From assembly GCA_033964015.1 (NCBI GenBank), contig CM066913.1, positions 17,569,854 to 17,633,853 of the forward strand: DNA of 64,000 bases, read 5' to 3'. Shown here in pieces: positions 12,178 through 23,658 of the stretch. The notes under the pieces were generated by a model. It ran no database searches. It was not told where the DNA came from and worked only from the letters and a program-made list of their open reading frames with translations. Position numbers and translations under genes: made by a program. This DNA comes from Scolanthus callimorphus (lineage: Eukaryota > Cnidaria > Anthozoa > Actiniaria > Edwardsiidae). Numbering within the stretch: the stretch's first letter is position 1; every line of letters begins with the position of its first letter.

Positions 12178-15100
12178 ATGAAGTTTCCTAGGTCATTTCC
12201 CTCTAAATGGCTTTGTAGTGCGTTCGTTCTGCTTTTGGTTTGCGAATTTGGCAGATGTTTGGATATACAAGTCTCACAAACAGCGGGAAACGACGTCGAA
12301 GCGTGTCTTTTACCAAACTCGATTATTCAATGCAGAACTTTACGATACGCTTTACGAGGACTGAACAGCACTGATGTTACAGAGTTACGGATTCTTATTA
12401 CGGACGACGTTTACATTGTAAATGACACCATAGAAATTATTCAAGCGAGAATGGATAAAAGTATCGTCATTACGAGCTATGGTGGGAGTACTATAATGCA
12501 ATGTATAAACACACAGGCTGGGATAGACATTGGTTCAAAAGAGAGCGAAAACTCCGCAAGTAATGTTGTGCTCGCGAAACTTCTATTCCAAAATTGCGGT
12601 CCATCACGAGCCGCTGTAGTCCACATTTGGACGGCTATGAATGTCACATTTACAGACTGTAAATTTGTAAATAACACTCAAGCTGCAATCAATGCGTTTG
12701 ATAGCACAGTAGATATCCTTTCGTGCGAGTTTACAAATAATAGCTTTAATGCACACGCTACAGAATTCTTCCAGCCCGGTGTGACATCCATGTCTGGGGC
12801 AGTTGGCTATCTCGTTACTCATTCTGTCAATCTTTCACTCATATTGAAGGATACTATTTTCCGTCAGAACACGGCTGTAAAACACAATGACAATTTCTAC
12901 GTATCGGCAGCAATGAATTATACGAAATACGGCGAAGACGGGGGAGCTATTCTGGTTGTATACGGAAACAATGCGTCGCACTGCAGTGCCACCCTGGATA
13001 ATCTGACAATCATTGAGAACAATGCTACATACGGAGGCGGAATATTTGTAGCGACGGGGGGACAATCAACTGCTATCGAATTCATGCTGACTAACTCGGT
13101 AATCGCTCACAACACCGCTTGGCAATCAGGAGGGGGGATTTGCCTTTCTCAGTGGGACTACTCCCAAAGGTCCAACTTTCTCTTGAAGAATTCCACCATT
13201 GTGCGCAATAAGAGTCGAAGAGGTGGCGGATTAAGTGCGTTCTTCATGAGTTTTCTGGCTATATCGACCCAAATGCAGCTAGAACTTACAGACCTTACTG
13301 TCAAATCAAATTTCGCAAAGTCATCCTCCGCGTTTCGTTTCACTTCATCCTTACCATTCGGTCATCCCCCTGATATCAAACCTGTGTTTACCAATTGCAC
13401 CATTGGCTACCACCTAAGTAGTTTTCGGGACGAGTACACCTATCTAGCGGCAATCACAGCTCAGAGAGTCACGCTGGTTTTCAAAGGGTGGAACTTGATC
13501 GCTCATAATAAAGGCGCAGGGGGGATGGATGTGGAGAGTGGAGTAATACATGTCAAAGGAAACCTGACTTTCGCAAATAACTCGGGCGAAAGGGGAGGAG
13601 GTCTGAGGCTCTGGTCAGGCCAGATCAGACTTCATCCTGGGAGTCAACTGAATTTCTTTCACAACTTTGCTAACGCGGTCGGTGGAGCGATGTCGGTTGA
13701 GTTATTCCCGACATATGAAGTCATCCACGAGTATAATGCAGACTGTTTCCTGTCTTACTCTGAGGATCTCGTGCCGCCTTCCATGTGGGATGTAAGTTTA
13801 GTAGTCTTACTCTTAGATGGAAGTATAATGTCAAATAATGGCCAAAAATAGAGTTGCTGCAACTCTAATGGGCATTATGGGGCCCTGCTACTTAACTGCA
13901 AGGCCTACTTTGGATGAAAATGAAACCTTATCTCGCCGCGAGTTTATGCGAGATAATGAACATTGTGCCAATTAGGAGCTGCGAAATAAGGCGAGAAAAG
14001 GTCCCAGAGTTAGGCGTACTGCTCGGTGAGCTCCGTTATTACGGACGCTCGATTATCTGTGTTGCACACCTTCTTTAGATTACAGTAATGTCTAGTAGTA
14101 CCTGTGGCCTACTCTGGGACCTTATCTCGCCGCGAGTTTATACGAGATAAAGCGAGATAAGGCGAGATAAGACGAGATAAGGCGAGATAAGAGGAAAATG
14201 GTCCAATTGAAAGGCGAGATAAGGAGTTGCAAGATAAGTTCCCAGGGGTAGGCCTTACCTGCCTGTGTAGGTGTCTTTCCTGACCAGGAATCAAATTGTT
14301 CTCCAGCCTCAGGAGCGCTACCTTGGGTATCAGACCCCGTTCACACGAGATCGGTACAAAACCGGACCGGTACGATTCTGGCACGGTACCGCCTGTTCAT
14401 ACGGTACCGGTACAATTCTGGCACGTTTTGCAACAGTGTTCATCGGTCCGGTACCGCAGCTCCTATGTGAACGCGCGACGGTACCGTACCAGAGTTGTAC
14501 CGGTCCGGTTTTGTACGGGTCTAGTGTGAACGGGGTCTCAGAGTCTCCAAACTTCACTCGTTCACTGACAAACTAAGCTTGAAGATTCTGGTACAGGAGT
14601 ACACGATAGCAGCCGCGGTATCCATCAGTTAAAGATGTTCGAGTTTCGACTCCGTTCACAGGGCCTGTACTGGGATGGAGGCAGTGATTTAAGGTTACTG
14701 AGAACCTTCGCGCACGTGTTCGGAAAAAAAATCATACACGTCCCTAGTTTAACCAAAACATGTCAACCTATATATCGTTGGAAAGCTTATAGAATGGACT
14801 AGCGAACCATGGCAAAAAGAAATAACTTGTTCATAATTAAAACATTTTTAAGGTTGTTATTAAAAATTCGGGTGTGAGATTTTCAAGAGATAACGCTGTC
14901 GAACTGCTCGACCTTGATCCCCAAGTAATACATTGTTTAATCCTTAAAGGTGTTTCTCAAAAACCGTGTCTGCGTTTTGTAAAATTTTGCTTTCTTCAAA
15001 AGTTATCGAACTTTTAAACTCCAAAGGTCAAATTTTGTAGAATTTTCACGCTCTAAAAATTTCAAAAATTCATAACTAAATTAAAAAAATCGCAGACACG

Positions 15101-18100
15101 GTTTTTGAGAAACACCTTTAAGGATTAAAACAATATGTTACTTGGGAGTCATGGTCCAGCAGTTCGACAGCGTTAGCTCGTGAAAATGTCACACCAAAAT
15201 ATTTAATCAATGCTTTAAAAAAAATTACAGGTATCAATAAGTGATTTCTTTTTGCGATAGCCCGCTAGTCAATTCTATAAGCTTTCCAACGATATACAGG
15301 TTGACATATTTTGGTTAAACTAAGGACGTGTATGTTTTTTTTCCGAACACGTGCGCGAAGGTTCTCAGTAACCTTAACTGACACAATGATTAAGTGACAC
15401 AACACCGCTGTTTTCATTTTTTGCATAATGTTTCTATTTGATTTCGTGTTACAGACAAACGTCACCTTCATTGGAAATGGCGCCAAACTAAAGGCAGCCG
15501 CCATCTTTGTATCCTCTCTGGCCTCGTGCATGTGGGACGAAGATCCACCACATTATAATGTCACCAACTCCCTCAGATGGTGCCCCCATAGGTTTATCTA
15601 CAAAGATAACTACCTGGCGACCGATCCTCTCCCCAAATCTGGCCCTGAATACGATATAGCTACCGATACTGCTGTGTTGTCTGATGCAAATAAGAAACTG
15701 ATATCAGTCAAGGTAGGGGTGCTAATTATTGCTCCGTTTAGCGGTTTTATAGCGGATTTTTAATTCAGATGAATGTCGTGGAAAGTGAAATGCGTACTTT
15801 CGTTCCTCTAGTACATGTTCCTATTAGTTGAGGTCTTGGGTCTTTGTCTAACTCAGCCAATCAGAATGCGCACAGTGGCTGATGATTGTCCCTGATTCGT
15901 TTATTATTGAATGGGTTTCGTTTCTGATTGGACATCAGATTGCGCGCGATATATTTGACCCAAATATCTATAGGCAGCAGCTATAGACAGCCTTCGACAA
16001 CGAGCGCGCGGCAAAGCTGTCCAACATTTGTGTTCTTATATCGTCTAAGCTATGGCTAAACTAGGACACATGTAGCGTGCAACATTTGTGTCCCGCAGGT
16101 TTCCCCGAGTGGCTAAACTAGGAAACATCGCACGCGTGTGTCTCGGACACATGAAATCTTTCTTGTCTTGCGAAGAAACATTTCTTTGTGTCCCGGCTAC
16201 AAAATTTGTCGCGCGCAACAATGTTTCTCGCGTGGCTAAACTTGGAAACATAAAGGAAACATGTGTCCGGCTACAATGTTGCGCGCTACATATGTCCTAG
16301 TTTAGCCAAGGCTTAACGCAACATTTTCTCTCTAACCTTATAGTTATCACCTGGCGAAAAGTCGTATGTAAATCTAAAAGCTGAAGACGAGCTTGGCAAT
16401 GCCGTTTACACTATCGCAGCCATGTCCGACATAAGTCGCGAGCCTCAGGGCCACTCCCATCTCTCGTTTGACTACCCTATGCACGTGGTGGCCCCTAGGA
16501 ATAACAACACCTTGTACCTGTCCTACCACATCTCAGGCGGACGCTACCTGGGCGTGGTAAACAGAACGCACGATGTTAACGTAGCGGGTGTTTACTCTTC
16601 GCATAATGTTAATTTCCAGTTAGCCATCCAGGCAGTGCCTTGTTGGCCTGGATATACGTTTAAGGAGTGGGCGTGCTCGTGTAATAAAAACATCTCTGGC
16701 ATAGTAAGGTAAGGCTTAGTAAACTGATATTTGCCTTCACACCAAATCAAAGATAATTGTTTAGATAATTTTATCTACGCTAAATTTCCTTTCAATACGC
16801 TGAAAAATGATGTGCATTGACGCTGCACTTCCCACTAAGTAACACGCCGAGCTTTTGCAAAGCTATCTATTGCAGCAAATGTATGCAGAAACCCATTCAT
16901 TGGAAAATATGAATTTTCGAATGCACAAGAACATTCCCATTACACAAACGTGGATGCCGAACACTTCGCCATTCATGTGCCATATGAAAGTTCACCTTTT
17001 CCAATGATTGGGTATTTGCGCATAAATTTCCTGTGTAGTGATCTAGTTTACAGACACTCTTCTCAAATAGGAAGAAAAAAATAACTCTTGAAGAAATGTC
17101 AATGGGCGGCGTTGCCAATTACAACATAGATTACTAATTCGAGGACGTGTCCTTTCGGCCAAGCGTGAAACACTTCACAATCTTTCATTGTTGTTGTTGG
17201 TCTGATCGTCAGACTAGAAGTCTTAATAGCTAGTCCCAAGAATTCTGCAGACGGGCTTCCTGTGGTTCATCTCCGAGCACAGGAAGCCCACTGATAACCA
17301 TCTGGGACTAGGCTGGTCGCGACGTCTATTGCGCAGGCCCTCTAAACTACAGTCAAAACAAGAATCTCCTAACCGGACGATCAGACCATCAAGAACTTTG
17401 GGCGTTTGGGCTTTCTGTGTCTGGGACACCGCGATTCAATACCACAGCCAAGCCCGAGCGCTTATATTTCTTTTTTTTCTTTCTTTTTTTTTTTGTGAGA
17501 GTTGCTTGCGCAACTCAGAGAATAGGTCAAGCTATTCTCTGCCTTCAATTCGTACTAATTATGGTAAATTTAACATTCGTTTCCAAGGAGCAATAATCTG
17601 GAATAGCATCAATGAATCACTCAAATCTCTTAACCTAAACAAATTTAAGTTTTCTATCAAATTCAATTTTCTAAATTCATATTAGTCTCTCCCATTTCGC
17701 TTTCTCTTTCATCACCGACGTAATGTGTTTTTTGTCCGTTTTTATTACATTTATTGTTTTGTGTTTGTATTTGTGCCTCGTCTGACTTATTCATTTAATT
17801 GTACATATAGCCCTGCTGCCTAGCTCGATTAGCTTGTGAGTTATTTTCTAGGCAGCATCATATCCAGCGCATGTTTTTTGTTTTTCATTCTGTATATAAT
17901 GTTCAGTGTTGATATGTAAATAAAGAAATTTGTTGTTGTTGTTGTTGTTGTTGCGCAGGCGGCTAGTACCAGCCCACTCACTGCTTTATCGGTCTTTCAG
18001 GTGCGGCAGTGAAGGACGCCTTGTCTATCTGGAGGAAGGAATCTGGGGAGGTGTGTATAACGGCACTCTTATCACCTATGTCTGCCCCTACGGGTACTGC

Positions 18101-21100
18101 AAGTGCAACAGAGAACCAGAAGACCCCCCTGGATGCAAGTTTGACCCGGAGGATGTCAACAGCCAGTGCAGTAAGGGTCGGGAGGGGATACTTTGCGGCC
18201 GCTGTAAATCCGGGCTCTCTGTGGGACTCGAGTGGGATAATTGTTTTGAATGCTCCCATGGAGGCTGGATACTCGCCGTTGTTTTTGTAACCGTGGTTAT
18301 TTTGTGCATAGTGGTGATCTATCTCAACCCTGGCATGTCTAGAGACCTACGTGGCCCTCTTTTCTTCTTCCAAATGCTCCCCTTTATTTTGTCCCGAATG
18401 GCCCAATCGGAGAGATAATAAACGTAGGGTCTTACTTCGTCGAATTCGGAGGACCTTTGAACTATTTCTGGAAGACTTGCATCCGAGATGGAATTGACAA
18501 CCTTTACGCCGTTGCCATGGGATACGTAATGCCAATGATAACGCTGTTTATATTCCTAGTTACGTACATACTCAGTTGCAAGCGTATCATACGCACGAAG
18601 GTCCGCAGTACCTCCAATATTCAGGCCTTCTGGGTCCTTATGCTATTCATGTATAAGTACATTGTAGAGACAACCATGCGGCTGCTACATTGCCCCTTTG
18701 TGGACAAAAACATGGTGTTCTTCTATGACGGGAATATCCAATGTTTTCAGGGCAAGCACTTGGTGTTTGCCGTGATAGCGTTGATAGTGCTCACGGGGAT
18801 GGTGATTCCTCCTCCAGTCATCATTGTCGCGCTGACTCGTGGCTACTGGAAAGTGGACCCTCAGTATGTTAACACCCTCACGGAAGGGCTGCGGCCGCAT
18901 TGCCTGTGGTGGTGGGCCGTGGACCTTGCTAGACGCGTTCTGATCGTTGGTATATATGTCTTTATTCCACGCTGGCGAACCAAACAGGTAGACCTAAAAA
19001 AATGACCTTTTCCTCTTGAGTGGTTTGTTTCCCTGAAGGCCGGTTTACAATTGCGATGTTTTGTTGCATTTGTCGCGGCGATTTTTCTCGCGCGTAAACG
19101 TTATGTAAACGAGATGCAAATCCGGTGCGATTTCTCTGCTCTCTTTTCTTCAAATCGGACATGTTTCGGACATGTTCGGAAACCTTCGCGACATCACGCG
19201 ACAAAAATTGCGGTCGGTCGCGCCGAGTTGCACTAGTCTACAGTAGTGACTTTGAGTTGACGCGTACGCTCGAGAAAAATCGCCGCGATTCGCACGACAA
19301 AAATTGCAGCAAAAATTGCAAGTGTAAACGGGCCTTCACTGGTACAGTAGGTTTTCCCTTGAGCAAGAGCTAGCTCTATCAGAGGCGTTCCTCTGATATA
19401 CAGTTATTTCAAAAAACGTCGGAAGCCGTACGCGCCCAGAACGCAAAGTTGTCTGGGTAGGAGGTCTTCAATCGGCTCACTGCTTGAGTACGACACTAAT
19501 GAACTACTCGAGACATTACTAGCTTGAAACAAAGCTCTCTTTCGTAGAATTTAGCACTCAGACCAGCGAGGTATCATCAAAATAGAATATTTAGTTTCTA
19601 CCCGTACTGCTTTTCGGTCTGGGCGCGTAGGCTTAGCGCTCACAAGACCGACAACCTTTATTGAAATAGCTGTATATTATAAGGCGTTTTGACAGACATA
19701 GTTATTTTTAGCGGAGCTCCAGCGCGGGCCGAAGGCCCGCGCAAGCGGAGCACCATACCTAAGGGAAAAACGCATACCATCGAGTTGATTTTTGAACGTC
19801 ACGGGCATTATGGATCATTTTGATGACGTCATTGATGGCGTGAGGGAACGTGACTTTGGTGTAGAGTTCCTCTTATGGTCTTTAAAAGTTTGTCCAAATT
19901 TGGCTTCTATAGAAGCTTCCCTTCGGGAGATATGATTTTTTCTTTATTTTTCTCAGGTATTAAACCTATAGCGTCCGCCGTCCGTCCGCCGTCCGTCCGT
20001 CCGCCGTCCGTGTACACATGGGAACCCTGTGGTATGCAAAGAAAAAATTATATCTCCTCAAGGGAACATGCTAAGAGAGCCATACTTGGGATATTTTGTC
20101 TATGCCACAAGGGGGGTGCTGTAGCACGGTCACGTGATGTGACGTCATCGATGACGTCATCTATGCTTGAAAAATGAATATCGTGAAGAGAAGACTCTAA
20201 AACAACCAAACTTGGGTAGTGTAGTCTAGGTCACCAGATGAGCGAAATGAAGTGATCACGTGATGTGGCGTCATCGATGACGTCATCTATGCTTGAAAAA
20301 TTAAAATCTCGTGAAGGGAAGACTCTGAGAACAACCAAACTTGGGTAGTGTAGTCTAGGTCACTAGATGAGCGAAATAAAGTGGTCACGTGATATGACGT
20401 CATCGATGACGTCATCTATGCTTGAAAAATTAATGTCTCGTGAAGGGAAAACTCTAAAACAACGAAACTTGGGTAGTGTAGTCTAGGTCACCAGATGAGC
20501 GGAATGAAATGATCACGTGATGTGACGTCATCGATGACGTCATGTATGCTTGAAAAATTAATGTCTCGTGAAGGGAAGGCTCTAAAACAACCAAACTTTG
20601 GTAGTGTAGTCTAGATCATCAGATGAGCGAAATGAAGTGGTCCGGGTGATATGACGTCATCGACGACGCAATCTATGCTTGAAAAAATATTCTCTTTATT
20701 GCACTTTTGAAGCATTCCATTTGGAGGAATTAATACCTTAATTTTTCGGAAGGAGGTCATCTCACTTGACAGGATGCTTATTTTCGTCCCGTATTTGTAT
20801 TCAATGCAGCAACATACCGAAGAAAACACTGTTGTATACATATCAAGAGACATTTTTTTCTTAAAAAGCCTATAGAATAAACCATGTACACATGGGAATC
20901 CCTTTCATTCGCACAGAAAATGTTATAACCGGGAGCTCCGCTTTTAGCCAGTGGCTAAATCTATATATTAGACTTTTCTATTTACTGTTGTTTCTGTGCC
21001 GCGTATATTAGAATAACAATAGCAGAGAACAACAAGAAATCAGTGCTTGCACGTGCATATCTTGGAAATGACGTCCGTCTGTAAAGGTACTGATAAAACG

Positions 21101-22111
21101 AATTTGATTGGCTGGTAAAACAAAAGCGTTACATTTTTAGCAGTAAAACCGTCCTAAAAATAACTAGGTCTGTCAAAATGCCTTATCAAAAATAGGGCAA
21201 TACTAGATATTGGCGTCCCTATTTATGAACCCCTGGCTCTAGTGGTTTTCCCCTTGAGCAAGATATGGAATCCTTTGGTTTTCCCCTGTGCAAGAGCAAG
21301 CTCTATTTAATGGTATCCTTTGGGACGTCGTGCAACGATTTGACAAAAATCTTGGAATCTAAATAATTTGCACATTTTTAGAAATTTCTATGTTGCTGTG
21401 TTTTAAAATAAATAATCGAAAATACATTTCTTAACTTTTGATGAAAATTATTCACAGTCATTTGCCTTTATCAACAGCTTTTTGAAAATGCCAAAAAATA
21501 CAAACCTGAGTTGAAATAAGTCTCTGTCAAATAATTTAGTTTTCCATATCTGGTAAAATTACTCGATTTGCCGTAGATGTTCATGTTACCCCAAACAAAG
21601 AAACTGTTTCGCACGCGAGTGCCAGTTGGAAAAACAAACCACACGTCCCTGCTAACAAAAATGAGTTCACGAGTTGATTTCGCTCTATTGCATTATTTTA
21701 TGCCATGGCTGCTCTATTTTCAGTTATGGATGATCATTGCATCCGTTGGTCTATTCGGTCTCCATAGCAAACGTCCATCCATACAAAGGCCTGCACGCGA
21801 ACCTGACAGAGGCGGTCTACCTGTGCGTTCTGTGTGTGCTAACCGTTGTCCAAATAATCGAAAACACCCAGTTGCGCGACGGCATCAGCGCTTTTCTTTT
21901 AATCATCGCCATAATTCATTCCACGATCCTTCTCGCGTATAAGTCATGGCGGTTTTTCAGAAACAGATGCAAGTGTAAATGTGCTCCGAGAAGCAGACAC
22001 TATAGGACTATGGAGGACAGCAGGGACATTGGCAACGAGAGGCTGCAAGACCCGGAAGTTAAAGCCAAGAAAGCGCTCTTTGATTCCGTCTACGCTTCGT
22101 CGGATGAGTAG
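12178..22111 (+). CDS. Beta-helix / Cys-rich / multi-pass membrane receptor-like protein, copy 1
   Basis: Exons are 12178-13791, 15455-15712, 16344-16708, 18001-18987 and 21724-22111, all with GT/AG borders and matching phases. The product would be about 1,200 aa. The start ATG at 12178 opens a signal peptide (MKFPRSFPSKW, then a hydrophobic stretch to GRCLDIQVS). Residues about 60-530 look like a right-handed parallel beta-helix: repeated short N-rich turns such as FTDCKFVNNTQ, NNATYGGGIFV and NKSRRGGGL, with many N-glycosylation sequons, resembling the polymorphic-membrane-protein fold. Exon 3 ends and exon 4 begins a cysteine-rich segment (CPYGYCKCN, CGRCKSGLSVG). Exons 4-5 then give about eight hydrophobic spans. 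Exon 5 ends in a basic then acidic cytoplasmic tail. Two frame breaks occur: a one-base loss near 18390, shared with copy 2, and a one-base gain near 21769 (AGCAAACG versus AGCAACG in copy 2). Function is unknown; a cell-surface sensor or adhesion role is inference. Confidence 0.75.
13906..14240. repeat. Minisatellite-like GGCGAGATAA repeats in intron 1 of copy 1
   Basis: A block CCTTATCTCGCCGCGAGTTT occurs at about 13925 and again at about 14120. The latter is followed by six or so tandem GGCGAGATAA-type 10-mers. The block is absent from the corresponding intron of copy 2, so it was gained after, or lost since, the duplication. Confidence 0.65.
14333..14537. mobile_element. MITE, GACCCCGTTCACAC ends, TCA duplication
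   Basis: Termini GACCCCGTTCACAC and GTGTGAACGGGGTC are perfect inverted repeats. The interior is full of GGTACCGGTAC palindromes. The trinucleotide TCA flanks both sides (14330-14332 and 14538-14540). Copy 2 lacks the element. The 3-bp duplication suggests a PIF/Harbinger-like origin. Confidence 0.75.
14693..15373. mobile_element. Foldback-type MITE flanked by TTAA
   Basis: The termini GGTTACTGAGAACCTTCGCG and its reverse complement are flanked by TTAA at 14689-14692 and 15374-15377. Inverted-repeat similarity extends inward for over 100 bp (CACGTGTTCGG, TTTAACCAAAA, TATATCGTTGGAAAGCTTAT), so nearly the whole element folds. TTAA duplications are known for piggyBac and Kolobok elements. Copy 2 lacks it. 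It shares internal blocks with the TTAA element at 24930-25620. Confidence 0.85.
16049..16313. mobile_element. MITE with TAA duplication and empty site in copy 2
   Basis: Ends are GCTATGGCTAAACTAGGACA and the inverse TGTCCTAGTTTAGCCAAGGC; the interior repeats ACATTTGTGTCC-type blocks. Unit 1 reads CGTCTAA-element-TAACGCA, whereas unit 2 reads CGTCTAACGCA at about 28740-28750. This gives a clean TAA target duplication, PIF/Harbinger-like. Confidence 0.85.
17135..17953 (+). mobile_element. Truncated non-LTR retrotransposon (LINE 3' end)
   Basis: An 819-bp insertion separates TACAACATAGATTAC (ends 17134) from GCGCAGGCGGCTAGT. In copy 2 these two stretches are adjacent (near 29235-29260). It encodes the C-terminal end of a reverse-transcriptase polyprotein (RTNYGKFNIRF, IIWNSINESLKSLNLNKFK) that stops at about 17684. 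A 3' UTR follows, ending AATAAAGAAATT plus a (GTT)n tail. 5' truncation and a microsatellite tail are standard for LINE insertions. The clade is not determined. Confidence 0.85.
19036..19340. mobile_element. MITE present in both duplicated units
   Basis: The left end has AAGGCCGGTTTACAATTGC and the right end GCAAGTGTAAACGGGCCTT. Internal blocks CGCGGCGATTTTTCTCGCGC occur in inverted form. The counterpart in unit 2 is at about 30340-30635, with its right-hand end partly lost. Presence in both units dates the insertion before the tandem duplication. Confidence 0.65.
19711..21110 (-). mobile_element. Helitron-like element inserted in intron 4 of copy 1
   Basis: Starts AGCGGAGCTCC plus hairpin GCGCGGGCCGAAGGCCCGCGC, as in the element at 5376. 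The second end, GAGCTCCGCTTTTAGCCAGTGG then ATCTATATATTAGAC, lies at about 20936-20975. Unit 2 keeps an apparent empty site (TATTTTTAGGCTGATAAAAC near 30712-30731). The insertion sits inside an older element whose inverted ends (GGCGTTTTGACAGAC near 19683 and GTCTGTCAAAATGCC near 21167) flank it. The exact right border is uncertain. Confidence 0.55.
20120..20690. repeat. CRE/E-box palindrome array, second copy
   Basis: Five units of about 125 bp carry (G/A)TCACGTGAT(G/A)TG then CGTCATCGATGACGTCAT at about 20130, 20246, 20384, 20513 and 20638. The linker matches the 6.7-7.7 kb array. The unit near 20638 has lost its CACGTG. Less decayed than the first array. Confidence 0.8.
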
Positions 22112-22249
22112 GGATTCTGGAACCTCTTCTTATCTAGGCCGGGTGCCATCAAGACTCGATAGGGAATGGCACGTTTTCCCCATATGATGCCAGCTCGGCA
22201 CCGCTTTTACAGGCATTAGGCTGGAACAGACTGGCTCCACGAAGGAGTA

Positions 22250-22690
22250 AGCAAGTGGCTGTTGAAATGTTTAAAATTCATAACAAACAAGCGCCTGCTT
22301 ACCTTTTCCATAAATTTTCAAATATATATAAGAATTATGATACAAGAGGAAGTTCCTCTTAATTTCAATTACCTCTTCCCAAAACGAATTATGGGAAGAA
22401 CCGTATCAGCTACAAGGGGGCTTATATTTGGAACTCACTACCAGAGAAACTACACAACTGCAAATCATTACAGACTTTTAAAAAAGCACTGGATGAGTTG
22501 CCTCCCTGTTTCTTCGAGTCTTTGTCAAATAACATATTATTATTTCTATATATTGTCTTGTATATCACATTTTTATCACATTTTATGTATATCATAATTC
22601 TTATTGCACGGCTTCAATGTAAACCAGTCCTTTGGGCTGATGAACCACCGTGGATAAATAAAATTACTATCTATCTATCTATGTGTTGTT
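22250..22690 (+). mobile_element. Second LINE 3' fragment
   Basis: Different frames over this stretch give pieces typical of a reverse-transcriptase C-terminus (SYKGAYIWNSLPEKLHNCKS and FKKALDELPPCFFESL), so the frame is already broken. The 3' end is AAATAAAATTA followed by a (CTAT)n tail. It lies downstream of copy 1 and has no counterpart downstream of copy 2. Confidence 0.7.
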
Positions 22691-23626
22691 ACGTTGCGCA
22701 TTTGTGACTTCCGAGTTGTCGTTTATGAGTTGACTAGAAGTTCTGGCGTTTTAGATGCCCGATCCAATCTCGTACCCAGGGCTACCCGGTTTCTCGCCTC
22801 GCGTTGGAGGCTCTGTACACACCATCTGAGGACCTTTGCTCATTAGCTGAAGCATGCGCAGAACCGTCATTTCCCTCGGCGGCTCCTCAAATCTCGTGCA
22901 GTGTAAGACTCGTATCAAGTCGCCCCGCTAATTGTTCTCTCCAAGGCGCGCGCGGTGTATCACGGTCCAGGACGAGCTTCTTTCAAGGTGCGCGGTGCAT
23001 CACTGTCAGGAAGAACTCACGGAATTTGACACTGCCAAGGATCGAGCTGTGGGTACGAGAACTACGCTTTACAGGGGCGGATCCAGGGGGGGGTGATAAG
23101 GAAGAGCTAGCCACCCCCCTTCTAGAGGGTCTGCGGCATCTGCCACTGATGTCATATAAAACGCTGACGCCAAAGCGTGCCCGATGACACGGGTGCGTAT
23201 CCAAGAATTTCAAAAAGGGGGGCTTGATTCATAATGTAAGTGCATGGAGGGATATCGTTTGACGAAATCAGCAGAAAGGATGTGTCAGCGTGACCCAACT
23301 TTGTCCGGGCAGAAAACAGCGTGCATAGGTGAGGCAAGAAGGAGGTGTTCTGCTTCAATTCGTTTGAGCTGAAATCGCTATTTTTTCCCTTGTATCTCAT
23401 TTTACATCCAAACCTTTTGGGAGGAAGCGATGTTATGTATTCATTTGAGATAGTTCTAGAGCGTAAAGATGGGTGTGAAAAAATGGGAGTCATGGAACTA
23501 TCCAAAAACACATTGCGTAAAATCATTGCATTGTGCAAATGACCGTACGACATGATTTTAGTCAAGTAGTCGTCAATGTCAAACAAGATAAGAAATGTGT
23601 TGGTATCCAGGCCCGTAGCCAGGGAT

Positions 23627-23658
<32 letters not shown>

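Larger units (their letters stand above)
10185..23179. repeat. Unit 1 of a direct tandem segmental duplication
   Basis: Sequence from 'gatgacacgggtgcg' at 10185 to 'ctgacgccaaagcgtg' at 23179 is paralogous to 23183-33467. Matching blocks in the same order are 10185-10560/23183-23560, 12000-13791/23990-27694 (interrupted in unit 2), 15455-15712/28178-28435, 16344-16708/28774-29138, 18001-18987/29297-30280, 21724-22111/31063-31455 and 22740-23179/33010-33467. Unit 1 is about 2.7 kb longer, mainly because of insertions near 10.56, 14.3, 14.7, 16.05, 17.1, 19.7 and 22.2 kb. Confidence 0.9.

Noticed and set aside
13792..13850. Extension of the first receptor exon to the stop at 13851
   Set aside because: A GTAAGT donor at 13792 joins in phase to the exon at 15455, and the same donor is conserved in copy 2, so the tail is intron.
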